From Lycium barbarum (Eukaryota > Streptophyta > Magnoliopsida > Solanales > Solanaceae), in assembly GCF_019175385.1 (NCBI RefSeq), contig NC_083344.1, positions 4,564,965 to 4,628,964 on the forward strand: 64,000 nucleotides of DNA, given 5' to 3'. The position numbers and the translations under genes were made by a program. This document shows, piece after piece, positions 45,661 through 57,855 of the stretch (position 1 is its first letter; each line of letters starts with the position of its first letter). Under the pieces are notes generated by a model, which had not been told where the DNA came from, searched no databases, and was given only the letters and a program-made list of their open reading frames with translations.

Positions 45661-46276
45661 TGTAACGAGTTTTCTATTATTTAAAAAAAACAGGCTGATA
45701 AGAGGATGGATTTAGTTTTGGCTTTTTATGTTGGAGAAAAAAGACAAAATCTTCATTGGAATAATCGAGATATAAACCTGGACGTCTTTTTGGGTTGATA
45801 TACAAGTCTTAGATTAACTATACATATGGTAGAAAACTTGTATTATGGAAGAATATTACTATATTTTATCATATTCCAGTCTTATAGAAGTCTTTTAATT
45901 CTAAAATATTCTCATATTCAACCTATTTTTAATATTGTTGTTGTTTGTTTGTTTTTTCCCTATTTCTTTTTTCATTTAATTGGTCTGTGAATTAAAATTG
46001 GGTAGTCAAAATTTTCAGGTGAAATTGTTTTAACTTTATTACGTGAAATTTACACAATGACAAGCGACGCATCATTATTTGTCGCCAACAATTTGACATT
46101 TTGGTCATTTGTATTTTGAGCAATGTATCCCTAGTTTGATTATTTATGTGATAATAGATAGTTTGGTAACTTTATTGAAGTGAATAATCATATTTGAAAT
46201 TAACATGATGAAGGAAACATATAAAATAGCGGTCACTTTTTGTCAAAGGTCTTAATACGGTACATTGTAAAAGTTC

Positions 46277-46487
46277 ATCTGGGAAAGATAGGAAGCCTGT
46301 GTTGGATATTAATGCAATAATTTATGGTTTGGTTCATGTGTTTACTGAACCAAATTATGAAGATCCACTCAATCATGAAGCAGCTGATGAGTTGAGAGAT
46401 AATTCGAAGTCATTTGAATCGAATGTTAGGAGACGACGTAGGGAGAACACATACATCCGCTGCATGTGTTTTAATCGCGTCTTGTAA
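46277..46487 (+). pseudogene. UBC12-like 3' fragment (unit B)
   Basis: Counterpart of 41711-41900: starts with GGGAAAGATAGGAAGCCTG, reads LDINAIIYGLVHVFTEPNYE, and ends CGCGTCTTGTAA. Confidence 0.8.
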
Positions 46488-46784
46488 CGAGTTTTCTAAT
46501 ATTTTACCGGTATTCCAAGTACTAAAGTTTACCTTATTTAGATAATGGTGTCCAAAACCATTATTTGCAAATATTGAATGTGTATTTAGATTGTGTTCAA
46601 TAATTCGAGATACAAAATTTGATGTTTTAAACACAATTTCTTGAGGTTTTTTTAATTTTTTTTTTCAACTTTTGAATCCTCTTTTTCAACTTAACTTCAA
46701 ATATTACTTCTTCTTTTTTTCTTCCAAATATCAACCGATTCTTGTCTGAATGCCTGTTGATGCTCATGAAGTGTCTGAGGTGGG

Positions 46785-46838
46785 ACAATGTGGGGAGGGC
46801 ACATGCATGATGTATATTTTGATTGCGATCTATAAAGT
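46785..46838 (+). pseudogene. UBC12-like 3' terminus scrap (unit B)
   Basis: Counterpart of 42226-42275: ACAATGTGGGGAGGGCACAT and TATTTTGATTGCGATCTATAA. Confidence 0.65.
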
Positions 46839-46869
46839 TGGCCATAAATATTTTGACGATCCTTCTCCC

Positions 46870-47590
46870 TTCACATCTTAATTTGTTCTTGATTGCACAC
46901 TCATCTGGAAATCACTTCGAGCCGAGATAAGTGAACCAAGCACTCTTACAACTGCATTGAATTGCTGCCATGGAAGAGAAAATAAATGCACTCAAATCAA
47001 ACGACACTTGGCTATTGGTTACAAGCAGCTGAGGTTGCATGGATCACTTAGCTTCTAAAAGAGCTTGGTGTTTCCCTCTCTTCACCACCAGCATTATATA
47101 CTGACAACATTAGCGCTATGCATCTCACTAACAACCAAGTTCTTCATACCCGTACGAAGCATGTGGAGTTGGATTATCATTTTGTACGTGAGAAGGTAAC
47201 TAAAGGAGCTATAGTTACATATGTTCCATCCTGTCTCCACGCAGATATATTTACTAAAGCATTGCCCAAAGATCAGTTTTGGCACTGACACCTCAAGCTA
47301 GGAGTTGTGCATTTAATTAGTTCCTTCTGAACGTTGCTAGAATTTCTACACCTATAGTTGGATGTAATTTAGAGTACTACTACCAAATTTCATATACGAG
47401 ATATGTGTTCTAATAGATGTAGGAGTTGTATGTAGAGAGGCAGCTACGTGATTATATAAATCTTGGCATGTGTCATTCATAAGACAAGTAGAAGAAAATT
47501 TTCAACATCAAGTTCGTATATATCTTTCGTCTTCACTGCTTTTGGTTTTATTCACATACTCGGCATGGACGATCTCATCGTGCATAACAT
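46870..47590 (+). mobile_element. Ty1/copia 3' end (unit B copy)
   Basis: Counterpart of 42300-42960 with the same RNase H remnant (YTDNISAMHLTNNQVLHT), more decayed; the LTR part starts at about 47395 and includes an extra stretch before it. Confidence 0.75.
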
Positions 47591-47621
47591 AAGCAACTCA
47601 GGATCACTCATGCAAGGTATG

Positions 47622-47675
<54 letters not shown>

Positions 47676-47745
47676 CTATGTGTGTGGGGATATATATATA
47701 TAAAGCATAATCATCAGCTAAACATAATTCCCCACACACATAGCT
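47622..47745. repeat. (AT)n run with flanking inverted arms
   Basis: About 50 bp of AT dinucleotides, followed by TAGCTATGTGTGTGGGGA, whose complement TCCCCACACACATAGCTA ends at 47745. Unit A has the right arm in altered form and no long (AT)n. Confidence 0.85.
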
Positions 47746-48989
47746 AGAAATTAAATCCAAGATGAAAGTTTACTCAAGACACTGTTGCTAGCATGGAATT
47801 GTGCTGAGTTAATCAAATATCAACTCAACAAACTGACAAATAATCCTTGACATGTCTCCGGGAGAGTCTGGAGCCTAAATGGCATTGAAATGCACAAAAT
47901 AAACCAAATGGGGTTGTCCTTTCCACGATATACCAAAAGGAGTATATCGTAGATGGGGCAACGTTATACCCCAAATTTCTTTCAACCTGTCAGATTGGTA
48001 CTAAACCAAAAAAAAATTTGTAAAACGTGGACTAGCCAACGTTTTACAAAATATAGATTTTGTGAAACGTTGGGCTGTCCACGATATTCAGACAAAAACC
48101 CCAAACTGAAAGCCCAATTTTCCATCTTCCTTCGCCTCCTCCACCATTGCTTTCCAACTTACAGAAGTTTTCTCCAAAAACATTGTCCTTCTCCTTCTCT
48201 TCTCTCTCCTTCTCCTTCATCTATTTTCTTTTAAATCTTTTGGAGCAATTTCTTCATCAAAAACTTATTGTTGCTATCTAAATTAAGGTATTTTTTCTAA
48301 CTCATATAATATTGTGTATTTATGGTAGATGTAGTATATCTGTGTATCTTATATATCTTGATTGTATGTATTCTTTAATTTTTTGATTGTGTGACTTTTA
48401 TCTGAACTTTAAACATGATTGTTAGAAGCATTGTTATATAAAAGGTCTGATTTGTTAAGTAGTACTTTTGAAGAAATTTGTTCTTATGTTACTGTTATTT
48501 TCATGGGTTGTTACATAAAAGGTCTGATTTATTAAGTTTTTTATTTTACCTTTAATGTGATATTTATATAGCTAAAAAAGTGGAACTTAATTGATGCCTC
48601 ACTGGCCCAGAAAAATGAATAGTATCTTCCTAATGCATTATCATGGCATTTTAATTATCTATATCTTGATCTTACCATATACGTGTTTCTTTAATTTGTA
48701 AAAAACATAAAAAAGACAAGTTATAAGACACATAATTGCATGTTTACCCTTTTGTAGTTCTTTAAGTAAAATTATTATATAGGACCTAAGTCTAAGTGGG
48801 TGGACATTATTTGCTCTATATTTTATAGGTACTAATATGGTCCACTATCAGTGGTTTCTAAATAAGGCGAATGGAAATTGGCTTTATTCAGTGCATATTT
48901 GTTCTTCTAAAATTGGAATAACAAACTTTTTTTTATATTAAGTTACTCCAAATATCTTGATCTAGACTTCAAATATTTGATTTTTAGGT

Positions 48990-50560
48990 ATGAAGCTTCC
49001 ACAGTTGCCCCTACATCCGGGGCCAAAAGTGTACTATGTGCTAATACTCCAGCAAAAGCATTGATCACAGGGTGTGTGGGGTGGGATCTTGAGAGGACCG
49101 AGAGGATGCCTAATTTCATGCCGCACGAATACCTAATTTTGGAAACACGTGAGGCGTCATCCTTTTCATCCCAGCATCCTTGACTATTTCGGCATGTGTG
49201 GATTTAGGGGAGTAGTACAGGTAGGATGTGTATCATATGACTTGGGAGTCATCACTGCACTTATAGAGAGATGGCATCCTGAGACGCACACCTTTCATTT
49301 GCGTAAGTGTGAGGCGACTATCACATTACAAGATATTGAGCTCATGTTTGGCATGGTTGTACATGGTAACCTCTTGAATCAAATTAATGCTAGAAATATA
49401 AACATTGTGGGGGGAAACAATTGATCTACAAGCTTGCTGGTTGAGCACCGGGTCAAGATTATTTTAACAGTGTTAGTAGGTTGGAAGCAAATAAATTAGT
49501 TGAATATATGAGAGGCTTAGATGCCATTACAGATCAGACCCCAGAAATTGATGTGCAAAAGCGGGTTAGGTTGTACTTGTTATGGCTCTGTGGTGGCACG
49601 ATATTTCCGGATATGTCCGTTGACTTACTTAATTTTGACAATTTGCTTGACATGCGTGATCTTATTATAATGAGTACACAAGTTTGGGGAGTGGCTGCAT
49701 TGTCATATTTGTATACTTCTCTGTGCCACGCTTCGATGACCAAGGTCAAGGATGTGTATGGATTTATTTCCTTATTGCAGGTACGTGACCTTTAAAATTA
49801 TATGATTTTATTTGGTTGTATTATCTAATAGTTATAAGCTTTCTATTATTTAAAAAAATAATAAAATAGGTTTGGGCTTGGGAGTGAATTATACCGATGC
49901 AACCACCACCAAGGGATCTTCAGCCACGCACGACTCTTGCACGAAAGTGGACTCATCATAAAGCCCGCAAAAAGGAGGATGTATTGGACAACCTAACAAA
50001 TGGTCAGGTATTTTATCATAATTATGGTTGTTATTGGCATTTTGATATAATAGTTACGCTTATGTGTAATTTGTTTATTTTATTATCATGTAATTGTATG
50101 TTCTTTCTATCATAGTTTGTGTGGCAACCTTATTCGGAGGACATCACTAATGGACTCCTCGAGTGGTGTCTGTGTGGCCGAGGTATTTGGATGGTGCGGT
50201 ACCCCTTCTTTGTGGAATTTATCGTGAGTGGCATATGGTAGACCGCATTCTCAGACAGTTTGGTTGGAAGCAACATGTTTCGGGACCATGTGTTGAGATT
50301 GATCCTTTTTGTTATAAACGTGACAAGCGGTATGCTATAAAAGAGGAAGATTAACAAAAATTTATGCATACGGACTATTTATGGGCTAATCGTCGATGAA
50401 GGGTAATTCTCGCCAAGTATCAAACTGAAGACCCAGAGGCACTATCAGAGTACTTTTGTTGGTATCGATGTCACTCGCGCACTTTTATAGGAAATCCCGC
50501 GCATAATGTGGATAAGGGATACCAACACATGACAGGCAGGCATAAGGCACCGGTACATAC
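48990..50560 (+). pseudogene. Plant mobile domain (PMD, MAIN-like) protein remnant
   Basis: From the ATG at 48990: KLPQLPLHPGPKVYYVL, then through breaks [57 protein letters not shown], and across introns AWE(stop)IIPMQPP and [20 protein letters not shown]. This is the PMD fold of MAIN/MAIL proteins and of the transposons that carry it. Breaks include TGA at 49062-49064, TGA at 49885-49887 where relatives have Arg (CGA to TGA), and frame changes near 49150, 49425 and 50170. Confidence 0.78.
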
Positions 50561-50639
50561 ATTACATTGCATTAGATGTTTGATGCCTTTATATGTGTCT
50601 TAGACCACAGTCAAATCTTATAATTTTTTTTAGGCTTTA

Positions 50640-52347
50640 GGACATCAAGAATCATACAGGTTGGCTCACGAGACTATCCAAGATCCAACCATGTCTAATG
50701 AAATGAAGGAATTAGTAGAGAAGTTTATCCACATTAATACAAAGTTTATGGTTGCTGCCTCTCTGGGGAAGATGTTGAGTTTTACTCCAAATTATACACC
50801 ACCAACGGAGTACGTTGAGCAACCTATTGTGCATGCTCCTCGTCGTCAACGTCCTAATGTGCCAAGACCTGCGGCGCGTGGTAGAGGATGCCAAGCAGGT
50901 AACAAACGGGGTCGAGGCTTTGTGGATCGCGAGTTGGTTGATGAAGATGAGGTTCGTTTTGATCAAGATATGCCCAAAATGGGCGTAAGAAAGCTATTGA
51001 AATGGTATTTAGAGATTTTGAAAGCTCTTTCAAGACATTGCCCCGATACATGGCTGCCTTACAATATTTCAATCCGGGAACTGTTGTTGAGTGGGAGCAT
51101 AAGCCAACTACAATGCAAGGCGAACACATTTTTAAGTTTCTTTTCTGGGCTTATAAACCAAGCATAGATGTATTTAAAAATTACAGGCCGGTCATCTCAA
51201 TAGACGGCACTCACCTGTACAATAATTATGAGATAAAACTGTTAATTGTTGTTGGAATTGATGCCAACAATAACATTTTTGCACTTGTATATGCTATTGT
51301 TGCACGCGAGAGCTTTGAGTCTTGGACATTGTTCCTTGTGTTGTTGTGGAGACATGTTGTTTGTAGGAGACAAGGAATTGGACTTATTTCGGACAGTCAT
51401 CAGGGCATCCTACAATGTGTCCAACCACATGATTGATTACAACCACCATCCACACACCATAGGTTTTATGTTCGGCATTTGAAAAGCAACTTTAATAAAA
51501 AGCTCTTCAACAGTGACCTTGAGCAGCTAATGTGGTTGGCGGCTACAGAGTACCAGAAGAAGTATAAAATGAGAATGGAACAAATCAAAAGATTGCCACC
51601 TCTAGCGCATCTATGGTTAAATAATCTTCCGGAGGAGAAATGGACATTGCTTAAGGACAACGGTCATAAGTGGCGGGCTATGACAACGAATGTCTCTGAG
51701 TCTTACAACAGTTTATTGAAGAAAACTCTTGGATTGCTTGTTACTGCCATGGGCCGTTATACGTTTAAAAATCTTATTGATCGGTTTGTTGAGAGAAGCA
51801 CCCTTGCTGCTTTGTTGATTGCGGATAAAACGTTTTGGCTGCTCGCTGTTGAAAAGAAGTTTGATGAATACTGGGAGAGGTCCCTAAAGCACACTGACAT
51901 GAAGCAATACAGTGCAGCTGAAGGGGTCTTTGAGATTCAGACATTTCCACAAGAAGGTAAAGGCGAAAATATCCATAAGTCTATGCCGAAGGGAAAAAGT
52001 CTTCGCATGGGAAGTGAATAAACTACCATATGCCATGTTCACATGCTATTAACTTTTGTGATATCCGCAGAATTCAGCCAAAGACCTATGTTATCAAGTA
52101 CTACAGTTGCAGGTATTACAAGCAAACGTACAGTGGAAATTTTTCAATGTTAAGTGATGAGACATACTGGCCACCTTCTCCCTTTAGTTTAATTGCAAAT
52201 ATTGAATACGAGCGAACTTCAGGAGCGCGGAGTACAACTAGAAGGAGGAATGAAATGGATATAGCTCCTGCTCGCATGGCTAGGAAGTGTAGTACGCGCA
52301 AGCAAACAGGTCATTACAAGAATCGCTGCTCCGACAGAAATCAGTAA
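50640..52347 (+). pseudogene. MULE transposase remnant
   Basis: Reads LAHETIQDPTMSNEMKELVE and an Arg/Gly-rich stretch (ARGRGCQAGNKRGRGF), then, in other frames, VFRDFESSFKTLPRYMAALQ, the catalytic part VISIDGTHLYNNYEIKLLIV with GIGLISDSHQGI, WRAMTTNVSESYNSLLKKTL, the SWIM half LPCSHAINF and a knuckle RKCSTRKQTGHYKNRC in which the second Cys is Arg. Frame changes near 50990, 51420 and 52020 make it non-functional. It follows the PMD ORF in the same direction, as in MULEs that encode a PMD next to or fused to the transposase. Confidence 0.85.
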
Positions 52348-54076
52348 TTGTTGCTTATTAGTTTTTTATGTTTTTTCCTAAGTTGTACGATCGTAGTTTC
52401 CTTATGTATTCTTCCAAAAATATATAATATGTGTTGTGTTGTTTAATAATGTATTTAATTTAACATTTACTATTCAGATAATGTGTGACGTTTATTTAAT
52501 TTATATTTTAGTATTTTTTATATTCACATACATCACAGATTTTTAATTATTGTATGACTTTATTTGAGTTAATTATTATATGAATTGTGGCGTGTGTTTA
52601 AGTTAAAAAATAAAAAATCACTGAATTTTTTTTTATAAAAAAAATAGCCGTATATGATTTAAATCTGGCCAACGTCTTAAAAATCAATTCTTGTAAGACG
52701 TTGGCCAGCCAACATTTTACTTGTAATTTTTTTTTTTTTTTTGTTTAGTACCAATCTGATAGGGGTGAAAAAAATTGGGGTATAACGTTGCCCCATCCAC
52801 GATATACCCTTTTTAGTATATTGTGGAAAGAACAACCCTATTTGATTTATTTTGGGTATTTTAATGCCATTTAAGCGCTCATCACCTCACCTATACGTCA
52901 CCCCTTACCTTTTTATCATTTGATTAATCATTTAATTGGGAAAACATTCCTCATTGAAGTCAAAGTCTAAATTTACCTCAAAACTAGCCTTTCAACCACC
53001 CCGAACGGTCTTAGCTTTCCTCAAAACTTTCGAATACTCCCAATATATTCAAAAGTGTAATCTACAAAGTTAAATCAATCCAACAATACACATATTGCAA
53101 TATAAAGCACCGGACCAGAAAGTTAAATCCAAGCCCCGGGGTTAAAATCTAAAATTGATTTCAAAATTGGATTACTATTACTGAAGGGTTCGGAATCTAA
53201 AATTTAAAGTCAATCCAACCTCAAATTGCGACCTTCAAATCATCAATTAATCTTCTCTTAATCTGGGGATAGAAATCTCAAGCAGGTATTTGAGTTTAAT
53301 AAACAAAATCAAAGGTTAGAATTCTTATCCCCGCTTAATTAATTGAACTCCCCTCGCAAAATTGCCTTAGGCCGAGCTCCAAAATCCCTAAAGTTTGTTT
53401 AAAAATTGCTTATTTCTGATCTGAAATATTTTTAATGTTGTCATGTACTACCCTTCGCGACCACAATGGGGCTCCTCGTGATTGCAAAGAGCAATCCATC
53501 GAGGGCCCCATGCGAGCGCGACCTAGGCAAAACAACCTTACACGATTGCAACTCCTCCTCCCACGATCACGAAGCACAAAAACATGTTGCACCATAAAAG
53601 ATAAAATTAGGTGCCGCTAAATTGTGAAAACAACACTCGAAACTCACCTAAACCCTTCAGGCTGCAATCCAAACATACATACAAATCGAAAATCATCATA
53701 CGAACGTATAGGAACTTTCAAATCACGAATCCAACCCCTTCAGTTACATCTTTAACTTTGGTCAACTCTTAATCTTTGAAACTTCAAATTTTATTTCTAG
53801 CGTTTTCGAAAAGAACCCGAGCCCCTCGGACCCGTGCCGCCTATCCCCCAAGTCATAATACACCAAATAAACCTACTCAATTACGGGAAAGGGCTCATAG
53901 AACTCAAAACGACCTAACGGATCGTTACATCTATGTTTTATAACTATAAAAAAAAATGAGTTGAATTTTGGCGCACTAATAATATATAGATTTTTCACCT
54001 TATTAGATTAAGTTCATGACTTATAACGACACCCATCTCTCAAAGCAACCATCATATGATAACCTAAAAAATATAC

Positions 54077-54276
54077 CCCTTTGTTTTAATTCACGTGGAC
54101 CCATTTGACTGGACACCGAGTTTAAGAAAATAAGAGAAGACTTTCAAATTAAATGAGTCACATATATTTTGTGTAGCAACAAATCATTGCATAAAGGCAA
54201 ATTGTTCCAAAAATATAAATGAGTTATTGGCACGGACTAAAAAGTAAATAGGTTCACATAAATTGAAACGAATGAA
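54077..54276. mobile_element. MITE of the 'TTTCAATTTATGTGAAC' type
   Basis: Left CCCCTTTGTTTTAATTCACG and right TCACATAAATTGAAACGAAT are inverse matches; this is a common Stowaway-like repeat of dicots. It is present in unit C only. Confidence 0.7.
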
Positions 54277-54608
54277 GAATACATTTTGAAAAAAAATCTA
54301 TTTACGCTGTTACTATATTTTTTATATTTCAAAATTTAAAAAGAATATATGGTACTTTACTGAAGAACAAAGTGTAAGTACTCGTGGTAGCTGAGGAAGT
54401 GATATAAATATATTAATTAATGGCAGCCTTAATCCATAGCCAAATGTTAACTGTCCGCAACTTCCCCCAATGACTCGGTCACATTCATAACATCATCCAC
54501 AAGACCACAACTGCAACCAGAAAAAAAAAGGATAAAAATTGCGAATCTGCTCAAGTTGTTGTATTAATTGAAATCATAATTAACAACCCTGCTAACAGTT
54601 ACTTAACC

Positions 54609-55160
54609 ATGATTAATTTGTTCAAAGTAAAAGAAAAACAGAAAGAAGCAACTGAAAATGCAGGATCAAAACCACCAATTAAGGAGCAAACACCCTCAGA
54701 ATTACGTGTCCAAAGAGATATTAGTGAATTAACCTTACCACCAATTTGTACCATTGAATTCCCTAATGGAAAAGATGATCTCATGAATTTTGAAGTCATA
54801 ATTAAACCTGATGAAGGTTATTATCATGAGGGTAAATTTCCATTTACATTCCAAATTCCATATCTTTATCCACATGATGCACCAAAAGTTAAGTGCAAAG
54901 TGAAAGTTTATCACCCAAATATTGATACGGAAGGAAATGTTTGTCTTAATATTCTTAGAGAAGATTGGAAGCCTGTGTTGAATATTAATGCTGTGGTTTA
55001 TGGTTTGGTTCATTTGTTTACTGAACCAAATCATGAAGATCCGCTTAATCATGTCGCAGCTGATGAGCTGAGAGATAACCCGAAGTCATTCGAGTCAACT
55101 GTTAGGAGGACGATGTGGGGAGGACACGAGAATGGCACGTATTATGATGGCGTTCTATAA
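54609..55160 (+). CDS. UBC12-like: NEDD8/RUB-conjugating enzyme E2, UBC12/RCE1-like, intronless, 183 aa
   Basis: Open from MINLFKVKEKQKEATENAGS to TYYDGVL. It has the same domain order as the copy at 40533: E1-docking N-terminus, HPN motif, catalytic Cys112 in [20 protein letters not shown]. Its length and C-terminus fit canonical UBC12 (183-184 aa) better than the 189-aa copy. It differs from that copy at about two dozen residues, mostly after residue 150 (SFESTVRRTMWGGHENGTYY). No intron. Nothing in the sequence shows whether it is expressed. Confidence 0.85.
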   Translation: MINLFKVKEKQKEATENAGSKPPIKEQTPSELRVQRDISELTLPPICTIEFPNGKDDLMNFEVIIKPDEGYYHEGKFPFTFQIPYLYPHDAPKVKCKVKVYHPNIDTEGNVCLNILREDWKPVLNINAVVYGLVHLFTEPNHEDPLNHVAADELRDNPKSFESTVRRTMWGGHENGTYYDGVL

Positions 55161-55379
55161 TTTGTAATACAGAATGTGAAATTTGAAAAACATGTCTTTT
55201 AGGAGTTTTTGAGTTTTTTTTTTTTTTTTTTAAATAAAATTTCCGAATACCCTTTTTGAACTTAACTACAAATTTATTTTCCAAATATCAATCAGTTCAT
55301 GTCCCAATGTATGTGGATGTTAGAAGGTTGGAGCTGATGAAGATGCTTGGAATTGGGGAACTGACGAAGTATTTGAGGT

Positions 55380-55800
55380 TGGACAATGTTGAAATGATAT
55401 ATGCATGACGTATATTTTGATAACGATTTGTAATTCTGGCCATAGATGTTTTGAAACTTTGAAACAATATTTGGCGGTGTCCAAATCATGAGGATTTGCT
55501 TATTAATCATGAAGCAACTGATGAGCTGAGAGATAATTCTAAATCTTTCGAGTCGAATGTTAGGAGGACGATGTGGAGAGGACCATGCTTGATGTGTATT
55601 TCGGTCATGTATTATAATTTGAGATGTAAAATTTGAAGTTTGGAAAACAGGTCTTTTTTACAATTTGTGAATATCAATAATTTGTGTACAAATGCCCGCT
55701 AATGTTGATGCTGGAATTTGGGAGCTCACGAAGTGTCCGGGGTTGGACAATGTGATGAGGGCATACGCATGATGTATATTTTGATTATGATATGTAATTT
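55380..55800 (+). pseudogene. UBC12-like 3' fragments, three in a row
   Basis: Scraps at 55380-55433, 55482-55617 and 55745-55798 repeat the UBC12 3' end (NHEATDELRDNSKSFESNVR in the middle one). A fourth, 55960-56830, is interrupted by the hAT element. Confidence 0.75.
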
Positions 55801-55984
55801 TGGCCATAGATTTGTTTCACAAAACTTGAAATAATATTTGGAGATTATTTCAAATAAGTGTTTGTTTATCAATATGGCCAATTAATTTAACTTCGAACTG
55901 GAAATATACAATTTAATTTCAGATACTACTCTTTTTCAAATTTTAATTAATTCATGTCCAAACGACGGATGTTGATGCTCGAAG

Positions 55985-56772
55985 TAGGGCTGTTCACAGT
56001 TTTGGTTAAAATCAAAACCAAACCGAAAATTTAGCCAAACCGAATAAAATAACTGACATTTGGTTTAGTTTGGTTTGGTTTGGTTTTAAATTTGAAAAAC
56101 CAATAATATTTGGTTTGGTTATAGTAAAAAATAACCGAATAAATAACCGAACCAAACCGATAATTATATACATAAAATTTATAATTATTTATATGTATAA
56201 TATTAGCTTTTCATAAATAATTAAAGATATTTTATACCTTTTAATTATTAATTTAATTTTGGTCTACTTATTTTTAAGGCCCATGTCTTAAAAGAATATG
56301 CCCAACAATCCAAGCCCAACTTGTATTGATGACCAAGAAAAGTCTTCCGAAGAAGCAAGATTCAACGCTCCCCAAGACAACAGAGCCATCATTCTAATAA
56401 GTTGTAAGCATAAGGGTTGTTTGTATTTTGAAACCTCTGTTTGACTTGTTCTTTTGAATCTAAACTGCGTTGCAAGTTTGGTCCACCTGATTTGCCAACA
56501 GCGTGTCTTTCCCTCAATATGCAGCAAAGTTCACCCTTGTGGGCATGAGGAAAAAAAAGCTTCATAAGAAATTTGAAGAATGTAGAGAGAGAATATTTGA
56601 ATTGTCACGGCTAGTCATAAACCGAAAAACCGAACCAAACCGACAATAACCAAACCGGTGGTTATTATTTTACTTGGTTTGGTTATGGTTTTAGACATTT
56701 AAAAACCGACTAAATTGGTTTGGTTATGATTTTAACCAATAACCGACTCAAACCGAACCATGAACACCCCTG
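55985..56772. mobile_element. 788-bp non-autonomous hAT element, TSD GCTCGAAG
   Basis: Flanked by exact 8-bp repeats GCTCGAAG (55977-55984 and 56773-56780). Ends TAGGGCTGTTCACAG and, inverted, CAGGGGTGTTCATGG. Inside, AACCAAACCGAA-type words recur in both orientations and form subterminal repeats. No transposase. It interrupts a UBC12-like scrap. Confidence 0.88.
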
Positions 56773-57164
56773 GCTCGAAGTTAGGAGCTCAAGAAGTGTC
56801 TGAGGTTGGACACGAAAAGATTTCACATGATGATTTTTTAGGATATCTTAATATTAGGAAGAATTCAAGATATGTTGATTAATATTTGTTTAGGTAACTG
56901 TCCAACATTTCATTAATTATCAAAGTAATATTTACAGAACAACAAATTAACACAATTTGTTAAGCTGATGAGGAACTCTCAATGAACTCTAAAAGTAAAC
57001 TAGGACTGCTACTACAAACAAAAAATAATAAAAAACAATTCTAGTTTAAAACACCGTGATCCAGGAGAATGAAGCTAGTCTCACAATTGACAGTTGGGTA
57101 GTCTAGTCTTCATAGTCAGTGATGCTCGGACATTGCAAACACATGCTATATCCTTCGCTATAGG

Positions 57165-57855
57165 CTCCCAATTAGAGGTATCAAAATAAGGTTCAAAGAA
57201 TTAAATGAGTTAGGACGGGTTGACCCTTTTAATTGAAGGGCCTGCAAAATGGCATCCTAATCCAGCCCTAAGCAGGCCGCTGGCTAGAACGGGCCAGTCC
57301 TTTAAGTTTTTTTCATCTTTCAAAATAACATTTTCTGAGTGATTTTTGATACAATTTGAACATGAAACTTTTGCAATATGAAATAGAAGAAACTTTTGCA
57401 ATATGAAATAGAATCTTCTACCACCCATTCTTGCGCAAATCCATATCATAGAAGAAAAAATTCAAGATAACAAATATAAATTATTATTTTTAATCACTAA
57501 TTCAGATCATGTTTAAAAGAAATTAAACATAATATAAATTTTAAGACTAAAAATTATTACTCCAGTTTCTAATTACTACTTAGTGGTAGTAAGTACATTT
57601 TTTTTCTCATTACTTTTTATTTTTTTATTTAATTTACTTATAATTTTTTAAAAATTAATTAATTTATTATTTTTTCTGACCTCAAGGCTGGCCCCAACCC
57701 AACCCTTGAGGCCGGCGGGGCCAAGGGAGACTGGGCTTTTGAGCTTCAATTCGATATGAGCCAAAGAAATTTTAGCCTAACCCTATTTAAATAAAGGGTT
57801 GGGTTGGGCCGGCCTCACGAGCCAAACCTATATTGACAGCTCTATTTTCTGGGCT
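57165..57855. mobile_element. Probable hAT-like MITE ('TAGAGCTGTCAATAT' type)
   Basis: Left TAGAGGTATCAAAATAAGG and right ATATTGACAGCTCTA are inverse matches of a family common in dicots; internal GGGTTGGGTTGGGCCGGCCT-like text is typical. No clean target duplication. Flanks 56781-57164 and 57856-58130 show nothing. Confidence 0.55.

Larger units (their letters stand above)
47876..52873 (+). mobile_element. 5.0-kb MULE with plant-mobile-domain ORF and transposase
   Basis: Terminal inverted repeats of about 215 bp (47876-48090 and 52655-52873) share GGGGCAACGTTATACCCCAA and CAGATTGGTACTAAAC, roughly 80-85% identical by eye. Coding parts in between are a PMD domain and a MULE transposase, both on + and both decayed. 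A pyrimidine-rich leader (48120-48285) with a donor-like AAG/GTATTT and an intron to 48986 precede the first ATG. No clear 9-bp target duplication remains. The homologous spot in unit A (about 43230) lacks the element. Confidence 0.88.
44395..53934 (+). repeat. Tandem unit B of the UBC12-like array, with a 5-kb MULE inside
   Basis: Same order as unit A. Distance between UBC12 starts is 4,602 bp (A to B) and 9,474 bp (B to C); subtracting the 4,998-bp MULE leaves 4,476 bp, close to the A-B period. Confidence 0.85.
53935..55170 (+). repeat. Tandem unit C of the UBC12-like array (leader and gene)
   Basis: Leader homologous to 40210 and 44395, with an extra MITE, then the third UBC12-like copy. 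The downstream part differs from units A and B: it carries repeated UBC12 3' scraps and no copia end. Confidence 0.8.
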
